This document shows positions 7,486-16,697 of a stretch of 64,000 bases of DNA, piece by piece. How positions within the stretch are numbered: position 1 is the first letter of the stretch; each line of letters begins with the position of its first letter. Made by a program: the position numbers and the translations under genes. The stretch is from positions 62,001 to 126,000 of the forward strand of contig JADKDD010000001.1 of assembly GCA_016718525.1 (NCBI GenBank), given 5' to 3'. Origin of the DNA: Rhodocyclaceae bacterium (GTDB taxonomy: Bacteria > Pseudomonadota > Gammaproteobacteria > Burkholderiales > Rhodocyclaceae). The notes beneath the pieces were generated by a model. It did not search any database. It was not told the DNA's origin and worked only from the letters and a program-made list of their open reading frames with translations.

Positions 7486-10197
7486 GTGGTTAATTCACCT
7501 AAAAATTGTCGGAAGAAATCGCTAATCTTAGCGACCGCCCTGGTTATGTTGCCGCTATGGGGGAACGCCGCCGGTCTGGGAAGAATTACAGTCCAGTCTG
7601 GGTTGGGACAACCCTTGCGGGCAGAACTTGAAGTAACAGCTGCGCGAGATGAGATTCCCTCGCTGGTCGCCAAGGTTGCGACAGTCGATGCTTTCAGGAT
7701 TGCCGGAATTGAGTATCAATCCGCGCTTTCCTCAGTGCAGTTCTCCAAAGAAGTCAAAGAGCGTAACGGCCGCCGTTATATCGAAGTTGTTTCGGATAAA
7801 CCGATCAATGAACCTTTTGTTGACATCCTCATCGAGCTGAGTTGGTCATCCGGTCGGTTAGTGCGTGAGTACACGTTCTTACTTGATCCGCCCGAAATGC
7901 AAAAGCCGCCAGCTGCGCCGGTTGTGAATCCGGAGGTGAAAACAGCCGAACGGGCTCCGGTAATGATCCCTGCGATGGTTGCAGGTCGCAGCGTGGCCGA
8001 CGCACCCGCACTGACGTCTAATTATCCAGTCAGCCCGCCGGCAAGGGCACCGCAGGTACAAACTGCGCCTAATGGCGCTGCTGCCGCAAATGCAAGTAAG
8101 CACACGGTGGTTCCTGGAGATACTTTGGGGCGCATTGCGGCACAGTCAAAGCCAGAAGGCATCAGCTTGGACCAAATGTTAGTGGCGCTATTCCGAAGTA
8201 ATCGGGATGCGTTTTCTGGCGAAAACATGAACCGCCTCAAAGCCGGGAAGATTTTGAATATTCCTAGTGCGGAAGAAGCCTCACGGGTCGAAAGAACCGA
8301 GGCAAAACGTGAGGTTGTGGCACAGGCAGCAGACTTCAATGCTTACCGCGGCAAACTGGCTGCTTTAGCTCAATCAGCTCCGGCGACTCAGACCAACTCA
8401 AGTCAGGCATCGTCGGGCAAGATTGCGCCGAAAGTTACTGATAATGTGGCAAAACCGGTCACAGGCGACAAGCTGGAAGTCTCCAAGACAGAAGGTGGGA
8501 AGGCGGCGAATGCCAAGGGACAGCCTTTGCAGGGTCGACTTTCATCACTTGAAGAAGATTTGGTGGCTCGCGACCGGGCGTTGCGCGAGGCCAACAGCCG
8601 GATTGGCGATCTTGAAAAGAACTTGAACGATCTGAAGAAGTTGGCAGAACTCAAGAGCCAAAGCGGTGCGGCAATGCAGAAGCAGGCCGATAACTCAAAA
8701 CCGGGTACTCCCGCGCCGGCTGTCGAACCGGCAAATTCGAAACCTGCAGCGCCAACTGGCGGCGTGTCGCCGGCACCAACTGCTGCAGCAACCAGTGAGA
8801 CCGAGAAAGCCGCGCCAAAATTGGCTGAAACTTCGGCGACTTCAGAAGCAGCAAAAGCACCAAGCAAACCAAAGCTTGTGGTGACGTCACCTCCGGAACC
8901 CGAACCAGATTTGCTATCAGATACAGACTTGTTGGCGAAGATTGGTGCCGGTCTTGCGCTACTGCTAGCAATAGGTGGAATTTTCGTCGCCCGCCGTAAG
9001 CGAAAGGCAATAGTGCGTGAAGAACCTATTACGCAATCAAGCTTGTCTGCCAATTCGGTGTTTAGCGTAAGCTCGTCGATTGCCGACTCGAACGTCAGCA
9101 AGGAGGCTCCGACTGATTACAGCGTGTCCGAACCGGCGACAGCAAGCGTCGACGAACCTCTTGATCCAATCGTAGAAGCCGATACATTCTTGGCGTTTGG
9201 GCGCGACGCCCAAGCGGAAGAGCGCCTGCTCGAGGGCTTGGCAGCGGATCCCGGGCGTCACGCGATTCATGTCAAACTATTGGAAATTTATGCTGGTCGC
9301 CGCAGCACATTGCAGTTCAACACTTTGGCGCAGGATTTGCGTGACCAAACTGGCGGCAGTGGCCCGGATTGGGAGCGCGCACTGGCGATGGGGCAGAACC
9401 TTGACCCGAACAATGCGCTTTATCAGACCGTAAGTGACACGCCTGCGCCTGAAGCGAATCCGGAAGCGACCATGATTTTTTCAGCTCCGGTTAATGCACC
9501 TTCAGCCGAGATGGCGGCGGTGGATGCGCCTGCGGCGTCCGGTCTTGATTTTGATCTCGGTCTGGATGATGAAGAGGCGGCACCTGCTGCCGAAACTGCC
9601 AAAGCGGAAACCGTCAACATCGACTTCGATCTGGATTTGGGCGGCGATGCGCCCGCGCAACCAGAACCCGCCAGCGGCGGTCTGGACATTGATTTCGAGC
9701 TGGATGCGCCGAGTGTGTCGAATACCGAACCGAGCGTTGCAGCTCCTATGGTGGCCGATCCAAGCGATATCAGTTTTGACCTCGAAATGCCCAAGGCTGC
9801 TGCTCCTGCCGCGGCCGACATGGATCTTGATTTGTCTCTTCCAGAGGCCGAAGCGGCGACCACTGCTTCCCTGGATGCTGCTGGCGTTGACTTTGAATTC
9901 GATCTGGGAACAGTCAAGCTTGACGCGCCGGTGTTGTCTGCGATGAATCCGTCGGCGCCTTTGGACTTGGATGGCATTAGCCTGGAACTCGATGCGCCGC
10001 CAACAGAGCCGCTGACGATGTCAACTGCTGACACTGCTGGCGATAATCCTGAGGCAGCAACCAAACTCGAATTGGCGGTTGCGTATGAGGAAATGGGTGA
10101 CCGTGACGGCGCCCGTGAGTTGCTGGCCGAGGTGCTCAAAGAAGGTAGCGCCTCCCAGCAAGCGGCAGCCAAAGCCCGGCTCGATCAACTTTCCTAG
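7486..10197 (+). CDS. fimV: FimV/HubP-like polar hub protein
   Basis: A 903-residue inner-membrane protein of the FimV family, which organises the cell pole, type IV pili and twitching. In order it has: a signal-like N-terminus ending near AAG (about residue 28); the conserved FimV N-terminal region (LGRITVQSGLGQPLRAELEV); a LysM peptidoglycan-binding domain from about residue 206 (HTVVPGDTLGRIAAQS); a short coiled coil; a Pro/Ala-rich linker; one TM at about 484-502; a long acidic cytoplasmic part rich in DFDLDL-type repeats; and the C-terminal FimV motif (AYEEMGDRDGARELLAEVL). The start is a GTG with GGGGAG upstream. A copy of the dispersed 26-bp repeat lies in the Pro/Ala linker. The fimV-truA neighbourhood is typical of the class. 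Confidence 0.93.
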   Translation: MVNSPKNCRKKSLILATALVMLPLWGNAAGLGRITVQSGLGQPLRAELEVTAARDEIPSLVAKVATVDAFRIAGIEYQSALSSVQFSKEVKERNGRRYIEVVSDKPINEPFVDILIELSWSSGRLVREYTFLLDPPEMQKPPAAPVVNPEVKTAERAPVMIPAMVAGRSVADAPALTSNYPVSPPARAPQVQTAPNGAAAANASKHTVVPGDTLGRIAAQSKPEGISLDQMLVALFRSNRDAFSGENMNRLKAGKILNIPSAEEASRVERTEAKREVVAQAADFNAYRGKLAALAQSAPATQTNSSQASSGKIAPKVTDNVAKPVTGDKLEVSKTEGGKAANAKGQPLQGRLSSLEEDLVARDRALREANSRIGDLEKNLNDLKKLAELKSQSGAAMQKQADNSKPGTPAPAVEPANSKPAAPTGGVSPAPTAAATSETEKAAPKLAETSATSEAAKAPSKPKLVVTSPPEPEPDLLSDTDLLAKIGAGLALLLAIGGIFVARRKRKAIVREEPITQSSLSANSVFSVSSSIADSNVSKEAPTDYSVSEPATASVDEPLDPIVEADTFLAFGRDAQAEERLLEGLAADPGRHAIHVKLLEIYAGRRSTLQFNTLAQDLRDQTGGSGPDWERALAMGQNLDPNNALYQTVSDTPAPEANPEATMIFSAPVNAPSAEMAAVDAPAASGLDFDLGLDDEEAAPAAETAKAETVNIDFDLDLGGDAPAQPEPASGGLDIDFELDAPSVSNTEPSVAAPMVADPSDISFDLEMPKAAAPAAADMDLDLSLPEAEAATTASLDAAGVDFEFDLGTVKLDAPVLSAMNPSAPLDLDGISLELDAPPTEPLTMSTADTAGDNPEAATKLELAVAYEEMGDRDGARELLAEVLKEGSASQQAAAKARLDQLS
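8759..8784 (+). repeat. Dispersed 26-bp repeat, copy 1 (in fimV)
   Basis: The repeat consensus is ACGGCGTG, two or three variable bases, then CCAGCACCAACTGGC. Here the halves read GCGGCGTG and CCGGCACCAACTGCT. It encodes GGVSPAPTAA (about residues 425-434) in the low-complexity linker before the FimV membrane helix. This is one of the more diverged clear copies. Confidence 0.7.
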
Positions 10198-10247
10198 CAG
10201 TTGCTGGAAACCTCACGTGCCTGGTGTAGCGGCATGTTGATCGCAAT

Positions 10248-10922
10248 ATGCCGACCAAATTGCCGCCAGCTCCAATGTTGAATCCGGCCACATGTCTTGC
10301 CTTGTGGATGGTGTTGGTCGTTCTTGCACTAAACGTTGCTTCACCTCTAAACGCCGGCGTCATGGCCATTGTTGCCGTTACGGCATGGATGGTTTCACCC
10401 ATGCAGTTTCGCCGACTACTCAGGCGTAGTCGGTGGTTGTTGCTCGCGGTTACCCTGGTCTTTCTGCTGCTGACACCTGATTCCCGGACCCTTACCGTAT
10501 TCGGCGTATCGATTCCCGGCGGTGTGGGGCTCCAACTGGCATGCGATCAGCTTGGTCGCCTGGTATTCGTGATGGCGATGCTGGCCCTGCTGCTAAAGCA
10601 CATGGGTTTAAGTGAGTTGGTTGCCGCACTACGGCAGGTGTCGCGCGGGATCGGAATTCCTGCTGCAGCTGCCGACCGGGCTGCGCTTCGCCTTACCTTG
10701 ACGCTACAACGATTGGAGCAAGAGCGGCCACATGATGACTTTGCGGATTGGCGAAGACAGTTTGTTGTCGATGCACCTACGGCAGGGGCGCCATGTGAAA
10801 TTTCGTTTCCCGTGTATCAATTCGGCATGATTGATCGACTGATCTTGTTCGTCGCTTTTGGCGGAACCATCGCATTACTGATCAACTCGCTGATTCAGTC
10901 AATAGTTGTAAATGCGTCATGA
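10248..10922 (+). CDS. EcfT/CbiQ-like integral membrane protein
   Basis: A 224-residue protein with about four hydrophobic segments at the N-terminus, one near the middle and one near the C-terminus (LILFVAFGGTIALLINSLI). Layout and sequence loosely resemble the transmembrane T component of energy-coupling-factor transporters (EcfT/CbiQ). No ATPase or S component gene is adjacent, so transport is not established. It ends with an ATGA overlap into truA and is probably translated with it. Identification rests on hydropathy and faint similarity only. Confidence 0.55.
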   Translation: MPTKLPPAPMLNPATCLALWMVLVVLALNVASPLNAGVMAIVAVTAWMVSPMQFRRLLRRSRWLLLAVTLVFLLLTPDSRTLTVFGVSIPGGVGLQLACDQLGRLVFVMAMLALLLKHMGLSELVAALRQVSRGIGIPAAAADRAALRLTLTLQRLEQERPHDDFADWRRQFVVDAPTAGAPCEISFPVYQFGMIDRLILFVAFGGTIALLINSLIQSIVVNAS

Positions 10923-11704
10923 GATTCGCGATTGGCATTGAATACGATGGCAGCAGATTCTGTGGCTGGCAATCGCAAGCCAACGGTTGTGGCTTGCAGG
11001 ATGCTGTTGAGAAGGCGCTGTCAGCCATAGCGGCTACCGAGATTCAAGTGGTATGCGCCGGGCGAACCGACGCGGGAGTCCATGCAACAGCACAAGTTGC
11101 GCATTTTGATACAAACGCGAATCGACCTATTGAGGCATGGGTGCGTGGTGTTAACGCGAGCTTGCCGCGCGACATCGCGGTGCTTTGGGCAAAGCAAGTG
11201 GGTGACGACTTTCACGCCCGCTTCTCCGCCCGCGCTCGTCGCTATAGATATGTGTTGTTAAATCGCGCTCAGCGTCCGGGCATTATGGATAGACGTGTTG
11301 GTTGGTATCACCATTCCCTCGACGACAGGCGGATGCGGGAGTCTGCACGCTACCTGATTGGCGAGCATGATTTTTCTGCATTTCGCGCTGCTGAATGTCA
11401 AGCCAAAACGCCGGTGCGGAACGTGCGCCGGATTGATATTACGCGCGCTGGCGACCTGCTCTATTTTGATTTTGAAGCCAATGCATTCTTGCACCACATG
11501 ATCCGAAACATTTTGGGCGCATTGGTGATGGTTGGAAGTTTGCGTCGGCCAGCGGAATGGGTGAACGAGTTGTTGGTGCATCGAGACCGAACCCTGAGTG
11601 CGGCAACCTTTTCCGCTGACGGGTTGTATTTTTCGGGCGTCGACTATGATTCGGTCTGGAATCTGCCAGTTGGTGCTGGTGAGACGCCGTTGGTGATTTT
11701 GTAA
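10919..11704 (+). CDS. truA: tRNA pseudouridine(38-40) synthase
   Basis: Makes pseudouridine at positions 38-40 of the tRNA anticodon arm. The catalytic aspartate is Asp51 in GRTDAGVHA. Other family segments are EYDGSRFCGWQ, RRYRYVLLNR and FLHHMIRNILGALV. The length of 261 residues is normal. The start overlaps the upstream stop as ATGA. The C-terminal tail (PVGAGETPL, about 250-258) is encoded by a copy of the dispersed repeat, where other TruA proteins have unrelated residues. Confidence 0.96.
   Translation: MRFAIGIEYDGSRFCGWQSQANGCGLQDAVEKALSAIAATEIQVVCAGRTDAGVHATAQVAHFDTNANRPIEAWVRGVNASLPRDIAVLWAKQVGDDFHARFSARARRYRYVLLNRAQRPGIMDRRVGWYHHSLDDRRMRESARYLIGEHDFSAFRAAECQAKTPVRNVRRIDITRAGDLLYFDFEANAFLHHMIRNILGALVMVGSLRRPAEWVNELLVHRDRTLSAATFSADGLYFSGVDYDSVWNLPVGAGETPLVIL
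11665..11690 (-). repeat. Dispersed 26-bp repeat, copy 2 (in truA)
   Basis: Reverse-orientation copy, read on + as GCCAGTTGGTGCTGG, three bases, then GACGCCGT. Read in the truA frame it gives VGAGETP at the extreme C-terminus. The same VGAGxTP peptide is produced by the copies in cysS and sodB. The 11-mer AGACGCCGTTG at its end recurs as a hairpin arm at 33654. Confidence 0.85.
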
Positions 11705-11736
11705 CAGGTCACGCTTGTCTGATTGCCCCGCCATAT

Positions 11737-12417
11737 ATGAGAACTCGAGTCAAAATCTGCGGAATCACGCGCATTGAAGATCTGACGGCCGCAGTCGATG
11801 CAGGTGCGGACGCAATTGGGCTGGTCTTCTACCCCGGCAGCGCGCGCGCTGTAACGATTCAGACGGCCAACCAACTTCTTGCTGTCGTGCCGCCGTTCGT
11901 CAGCACGGTAGGCCTGTTTGTCAATGCTGATGCGGTTTTGGTGCGCGAGACGCTGGAAACGCTTAACCTGGATATTCTGCAGTTTCACGGAGACGAAGAT
12001 GCTGCCTACTGCATGCAGTTTCGAAGACCGTGGATCAAAGCTCTGCGCGTTTCAGCCGGAGTCAACTTGTTAGAATATGCCGAGCATTACAAGAGTGCAT
12101 CTGGTCTTTTGCTGGATGCTGACGTTGTCGGTTTTGGTGGTGGTGGCAGGACCTTTGACTGGTCGCTTATTCCCGCTGAATTGGCGTGCCACTTTATACT
12201 TTCCGGGGGATTGTCAGCAGAAAACGTGGGCGATGCTGTGCGAAGGATCCGGCCTTGGGGAGTCGACGTCAGTAGTGGTGTAGAAGCACTCGATGGAAAA
12301 AGCAAAGGTATAAAAGACGCGAACCGAATCAGACAGTTCGTTGCTGAGGTAACGCTTGCAGACTCGGATCTCAATATGAAAGCAGACCACAATGCAAATG
12401 CAGGATATGTCCTATAA
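11737..12417 (+). CDS. trpF: Phosphoribosylanthranilate isomerase
   Basis: Catalyses the Amadori rearrangement of N-(5-phosphoribosyl)anthranilate in tryptophan synthesis as a (beta/alpha)8 barrel. The N-terminal signature VKICGITRIEDL with its catalytic cysteine is present. So are the DAIGLVFYPGSAR segment and LLDADVVGFGGGGRTFDW with the catalytic aspartate. The length of 226 residues is slightly longer than usual because of a C-terminal tail that overlaps the start of trpB. It lies 32 bp after truA. Confidence 0.96.
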   Translation: MRTRVKICGITRIEDLTAAVDAGADAIGLVFYPGSARAVTIQTANQLLAVVPPFVSTVGLFVNADAVLVRETLETLNLDILQFHGDEDAAYCMQFRRPWIKALRVSAGVNLLEYAEHYKSASGLLLDADVVGFGGGGRTFDWSLIPAELACHFILSGGLSAENVGDAVRRIRPWGVDVSSGVEALDGKSKGIKDANRIRQFVAEVTLADSDLNMKADHNANAGYVL

Positions 12418-13603
12418 ATTGCCCGATGCAAACGGGCATTTTGGGCCTTACGGCGGGATTTTCGTTGCCGAGACACTCATGCCCGCACTCGCTCAGCTGC
12501 GGGAGGCTTATGCCGAAGCGCAAGCCGATCCTGCGTTTCTAGCGGAATTTACCTCTGAGTTAAAGCATTACGTTGGACGGCCATCGCCGATCTATCACGC
12601 TAAGCGGTGGTCTTCGCTGCTTGGCGGTGCGCAAATATATTTGAAACGCGAAGACCTCAATCACACTGGCGCACACAAGATAAACAACTGCATCGGTCAG
12701 GCGCTGCTCGCGCGACGGATGGGGAAGAAGCGCGTTATCGCTGAAACCGGTGCTGGTCAACACGGCGTTGCCACGGCGACCATTGCGGCACGCTACGGTA
12801 TGGAGTGCGTTGTCTACATGGGGTCGGAAGACATACGACGTCAAGCTGCCAACGTTTATCGCATGAAGCTACTGGGTGCGAAGGTCGTTCCTGTCGAGTC
12901 AGGTTCGAAAACCCTTAAAGATGCATTGAACGAAGCAATGCGTGATTGGGTAACCAACGTGGCGGATACGTATTACATCATCGGTACCGTCGCGGGCCCT
13001 CACCCGTATCCAATGATGGTGCGCGATTTCCAGTCGGTTATCGGCGAGGAATGTATCGAACAAATGCCGGAAATGATTCACCGTCAACCGGATGCGGTGA
13101 TCGCGTGCGTCGGCGGCGGTTCAAATGCCATTGGTATTTTCTATCCTTACATTCAGTTCAGCGAGGTCAAGTTGATTGGTGTAGAAGCTGCAGGTCTTGG
13201 CGTTGAAACCGGCAAGCATTCCGCTTCGCTGACAGCTGGCAGTCCCGGCGTGCTGCATGGAAATCGCACCTATTTGCTGCAAGATGAAAACGGGCAAATT
13301 ATTGAAACGCACTCGATATCTGCCGGCCTTGATTATCCAGGTGTCGGACCCGAACACGCATGGTTAAAGGACATTGGTCGAGCCGAATATGTGACGATCA
13401 CCGACGACGAGGCCTTGAAAGCGTTCCACGATCTTTGTCACCTGGAGGGAATTATTCCGGCACTTGAATCCAGTCACGCCCTTGCCTATGCCGCGAAACT
13501 GGCACCGACGCTGCCAGTTGGGCAGGTGCTCTTGGTAAATCTTTCAGGGCGTGGCGACAAGGATATGCATACCGTTGCTGAAAAATCGGGAATAGTGTTT
13601 TGA
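12392..13603 (+). CDS. trpB: Tryptophan synthase beta chain
   Basis: Condenses indole with serine on pyridoxal phosphate to give tryptophan. The PLP lysine lies in HTGAHKINN and the phosphate-binding glycine loop is GGGSNAIG. Candidate starts are ATG 12392, 12398 and 12407; the last gives the common N-terminus MSYKLPDANGHFGPYGG. All three overlap the end of trpF, so translation is probably coupled, and no clear ribosome site separates them. The length is 398-403 residues. The segment ETGAGQHGVATA resembles the dispersed repeat by chance and is a conserved family motif. Confidence 0.97.
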   Translation: MQMQDMSYKLPDANGHFGPYGGIFVAETLMPALAQLREAYAEAQADPAFLAEFTSELKHYVGRPSPIYHAKRWSSLLGGAQIYLKREDLNHTGAHKINNCIGQALLARRMGKKRVIAETGAGQHGVATATIAARYGMECVVYMGSEDIRRQAANVYRMKLLGAKVVPVESGSKTLKDALNEAMRDWVTNVADTYYIIGTVAGPHPYPMMVRDFQSVIGEECIEQMPEMIHRQPDAVIACVGGGSNAIGIFYPYIQFSEVKLIGVEAAGLGVETGKHSASLTAGSPGVLHGNRTYLLQDENGQIIETHSISAGLDYPGVGPEHAWLKDIGRAEYVTITDDEALKAFHDLCHLEGIIPALESSHALAYAAKLAPTLPVGQVLLVNLSGRGDKDMHTVAEKSGIVF

Positions 13604-13616
13604 GTCAGTCTACAAA

Positions 13617-14438
13617 ATGAGCCGAATTAAAGCCACATTTGCCTCACTTGAGTTGGCTGGTCGCCGGGCATTGATTCCGTTTATCACTGCCGGAGATCCA
13701 AATCCTGATCAGACATTGCCCTTGATGCGCGCACTGGTTGCAGGCGGTGCCGACATTATCGAACTCGGGGTGCCGTTTTCTGATCCGATGGCAGACGGTC
13801 CGACCATTCAACGCGCGTCTGAGCGCGCTTTGTTGCATGGTGTGAGCCTGCGCAATGTCCTCGCTATGGTTGCCGCGTTTCGTCAAGAGAACGCCAAGAC
13901 TCCTGTAGTCCTGATGGGGTATGCGAATCCGGTTGAAGCTTACGGCCTTGACGGATTTGCCCGAGATGCCGAGACAGCCGGCGTCGACGGCGTTTTGATC
14001 GTTGATTATCCGCCTGAGGAATGTGCAGAGTATGCCCATACCTTGAAGGACGCCGGACTCGATCCAATTTTCTTGCTTGCCCCCACGTCGTCCGCAAGGC
14101 GTTTCGAACAGGTGGCGAGTTTGGGAAGTGGATATATTTATTACGTTTCACTGACCGGCGTAACCGGTGCCGGCCATCTCGATTTGGAGGATGTCGCCAG
14201 CAGGATCCCGCAGATTCGCGCAAAGGTGGGTATGCCGGTTGGTGTTGGTTTCGGAATTCGCGACGCGGCCAGCGCTGTTCGTATCGCCAGCGTTGCTGAC
14301 GCTGTGGTTATTGGCAGCCGGATCATTGAGGAAATCGAAAGCTCTCCAGAGGGTGAGGCACCGGCACGAGTTCAAACCTTTTTGAGCTCGATTCGCGCTG
14401 CGATGGACGCGACCACTGTGGTTAACGCACCGCAATGA
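13617..14438 (+). CDS. trpA: Tryptophan synthase alpha chain
   Basis: Cleaves indole-3-glycerol phosphate to indole and passes it to TrpB. Catalytic residues Glu49 and Asp60 fall exactly at the numbers used for the family, in IIELGVPFSDPMADGPTIQ. The length is 273 residues, a complete TIM barrel. It follows trpB by 13 bp and overlaps accD as ATGA. Confidence 0.97.
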   Translation: MSRIKATFASLELAGRRALIPFITAGDPNPDQTLPLMRALVAGGADIIELGVPFSDPMADGPTIQRASERALLHGVSLRNVLAMVAAFRQENAKTPVVLMGYANPVEAYGLDGFARDAETAGVDGVLIVDYPPEECAEYAHTLKDAGLDPIFLLAPTSSARRFEQVASLGSGYIYYVSLTGVTGAGHLDLEDVASRIPQIRAKVGMPVGVGFGIRDAASAVRIASVADAVVIGSRIIEEIESSPEGEAPARVQTFLSSIRAAMDATTVVNAPQ

Positions 14439-15298
14439 GTTGGTTGCAAAAACTCCTCCCGCCCAAGATCAAACGCGCCGAGGGTTTGCGCAAGGCAATT
14501 CCTGAGGGTCTATGGTCTAAGTGTCCAGCTTGTGAAGCCGTTCTCTACAGCTCCGACCTGGAAGGCAACCAGAGCGTTTGCCCGAAATGCAACCACCACC
14601 ACCGGTTGCGCGCGCGCGTTCGTCTTGACCAGTTGCTCGATGCCGAGGGTAGATTTGAAATCGGAAGCGAAGTCGTTCCTTTAGATCCGCTGAAATTCAA
14701 AGACAGTAAGCGATATTCCGACCGTCTTCATGCCGCGACTGACGAGACCGGTGAAACAGACGCAATGGTGGTTATGCAAGGCGCGATCAAATCGCAGGCG
14801 GTGGTAATTGCTTGTTTCGAATTCGAGTTCCTGGGCGGATCGATGGGGTCGGTAGTCGGCGAACGCTTTGTCCGCGGCGTCCGCGCAGCGATTGATCAAA
14901 AAGTGCCATTCATCTGCATCACCGCGTCGGGCGGGGCGCGCATGCAGGAGGGACTGTTTTCCCTGATGCAGATGGCCAAGACCACTGCTGCCGTTTCACA
15001 GCTGGCACGCCATAAGCTCCCGTTTATTAGCGTTCTTACCGACCCGACGATGGGTGGAGTTTCGGCGTCATTTGCCTTTGTCGGCGATATCGTTATTGCT
15101 GAGCCGGGTGCATTGATTGGTTTCGCCGGCCCACGCGTGATTGAACAGACGGTACGGGAAACGTTGCCTGAAGGTTTTCAGCGAGCAGAATTTTTGATGA
15201 CTAAGGGTGCCGTCGACATGATTGTTGATCGGCGCCAGTTGCGTGACCAACTTGCCAATTTGATGACTCTATTGTTACGCCTGCCGGCGCCGAGCTGA
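14435..15298 (+). CDS. accD: Acetyl-CoA carboxylase carboxyltransferase subunit beta
   Basis: The zinc-bearing half of the carboxyltransferase that moves CO2 from biotin to acetyl-CoA, the committed step of fatty-acid synthesis. The four zinc ligands are Cys30, Cys33, Cys49 and Cys52 (CPAC and CPKC). The acyl-CoA binding segment ITASGGARMQEG is intact. The length is 287 residues. The start overlaps the trpA stop (ATGA), the common trpA-accD-folC arrangement. Confidence 0.97.
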   Translation: MSWLQKLLPPKIKRAEGLRKAIPEGLWSKCPACEAVLYSSDLEGNQSVCPKCNHHHRLRARVRLDQLLDAEGRFEIGSEVVPLDPLKFKDSKRYSDRLHAATDETGETDAMVVMQGAIKSQAVVIACFEFEFLGGSMGSVVGERFVRGVRAAIDQKVPFICITASGGARMQEGLFSLMQMAKTTAAVSQLARHKLPFISVLTDPTMGGVSASFAFVGDIVIAEPGALIGFAGPRVIEQTVRETLPEGFQRAEFLMTKGAVDMIVDRRQLRDQLANLMTLLLRLPAPS

Positions 15299-15368
15299 GC
15301 CTGATAAAAAATCGCCGCAACATGACGATAGTTGCCGCTCGCCACATGGACTGTCCGACATTCAGCGC

Positions 15369-16691
15369 ATGCCTACACAAGACGAAGTAGTGCAACTTCC
15401 GCGGACACTGGACGATTGGCTAACGCTGCTGGAGTCGCGTCATCCGCTCGGAGCCGACGGGATTGAGCTCGGTCTTCAGCGCGTCGCGGCGATCAAGTTG
15501 AAACTGGATCAACGCGAGACCTGTCCGGTCATTCTGGTGGCCGGCACCAATGGCAAGGGATCGTGTTGCGCGATGCTGGAAAGTATTTTGATCAATGCGG
15601 GTTATCGCGTCGGTCTCTATAGCTCGCCACATCTTGTCAGCTACAACGAACGGATTCGCGTAAATGCTTCTGCCGTAGCTGATGATGACCTCTGTGCGGC
15701 GTTCGCAAAGGTTGAGACGGCGCGAGGCGAGGTTTTTTTGAGTTATTTTGAGGCGGGAACCCTTGCGGCCTGGGAGGTTTTCGCTACACAGGCGCTTGAT
15801 GTCATTGTGCTGGAAGTCGGCCTCGGTGGCCGGCTGGATGCGACAAACATTTACCAGGCAGCGTGCACCTTGGTTACCACTATCGATCTTGATCATCAGG
15901 CTCTGCTGGGCAAGGATCGCGAGGCAATCGGTTTTGAGAAAGCCGGGATATTCCGCGCCGGCGTGCCGGCAGTTTGCGGCGACGCCAAACCTCCTCAATC
16001 GTTGCTTGAGCGGGCGGCGGTCGTTGGTGCCCCGCTGCGACTGATGGGACGTGACTTTGGTTACATGCCACAAGAGCAGCAATGGCAATATTGGTGCTTT
16101 AGTGATGGTCGAGTAAATCGCGAGGTGGTGCGACGATCCGGTATGGCATATCCCGGCTTGCGTGGTTCCAATCAACTGGCAAACGCAGCTTCGGTTTTAG
16201 CTGTCCTTGATGCACTGTCAGACATCTTGCCGGTGGCGATGAAAGATGTCCGGCAAGGACTAATGGAAATATCACTTCCAGGTAGATTTCAAGTTCTGCC
16301 GGGGCGACCAGTGATGGTCCTTGACGTTGCACATAACCAGCAAGCTGCACGTGTATTGTCGGACAACCTTGGAGGTATGGGATTTCATCCGTGTACATGG
16401 GCGGTCTTCGGCATCATGGCGGACAAGGACATTGACGAGGTGATCGATTCACTAAAAGACCGCATTACCTATTGGCTGCCATGCGATTTGCCCGGACGGC
16501 GTGCGATTGACGCGAAGGCGTTGGCGGCGATTCTAGAGCGTCACCAACTGACCGTCGCTGGACCATGCACAGATGTGCTTGCCAGCCTGAAGTATGCCCG
16601 CGATAACGCAAACCTCGATGATAGAATTCTGGTCTTCGGATCCTTCCTTACCGTTGCAGCTGCTTTGAAGTTTACAGGGCGGGCGGAATGA
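15369..16691 (+). CDS. folC: Dihydrofolate/folylpolyglutamate synthase
   Basis: A bifunctional Mur-ligase-type enzyme that joins dihydropteroate to glutamate and then adds further glutamates. The P-loop is AGTNGKGS near residue 58, followed by the Mur-like segments VGLYSSPHLVSYNERIR and LEVGLGGRLDATN. The C-terminal domain contains DVAHNQQAAR. The length of 440 residues is normal. It is 70 bp after accD. Confidence 0.96.
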   Translation: MPTQDEVVQLPRTLDDWLTLLESRHPLGADGIELGLQRVAAIKLKLDQRETCPVILVAGTNGKGSCCAMLESILINAGYRVGLYSSPHLVSYNERIRVNASAVADDDLCAAFAKVETARGEVFLSYFEAGTLAAWEVFATQALDVIVLEVGLGGRLDATNIYQAACTLVTTIDLDHQALLGKDREAIGFEKAGIFRAGVPAVCGDAKPPQSLLERAAVVGAPLRLMGRDFGYMPQEQQWQYWCFSDGRVNREVVRRSGMAYPGLRGSNQLANAASVLAVLDALSDILPVAMKDVRQGLMEISLPGRFQVLPGRPVMVLDVAHNQQAARVLSDNLGGMGFHPCTWAVFGIMADKDIDEVIDSLKDRITYWLPCDLPGRRAIDAKALAAILERHQLTVAGPCTDVLASLKYARDNANLDDRILVFGSFLTVAAALKFTGRAE

Positions 16692-16697
16692 AAAATA

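Noticed and set aside
12748..12776. Repeat-like sequence ACCGGTGCTGGTCAACACGG in trpB
   Set aside because: It encodes the conserved TrpB motif ETGAGQHG and differs from the repeat at key positions; the likeness is coincidental.
14230..14252. CGGTTGGTGTTGGTTTCGG in trpA
   Set aside because: It encodes the conserved glycine-rich PVGVGFGI phosphate loop; not a repeat copy.
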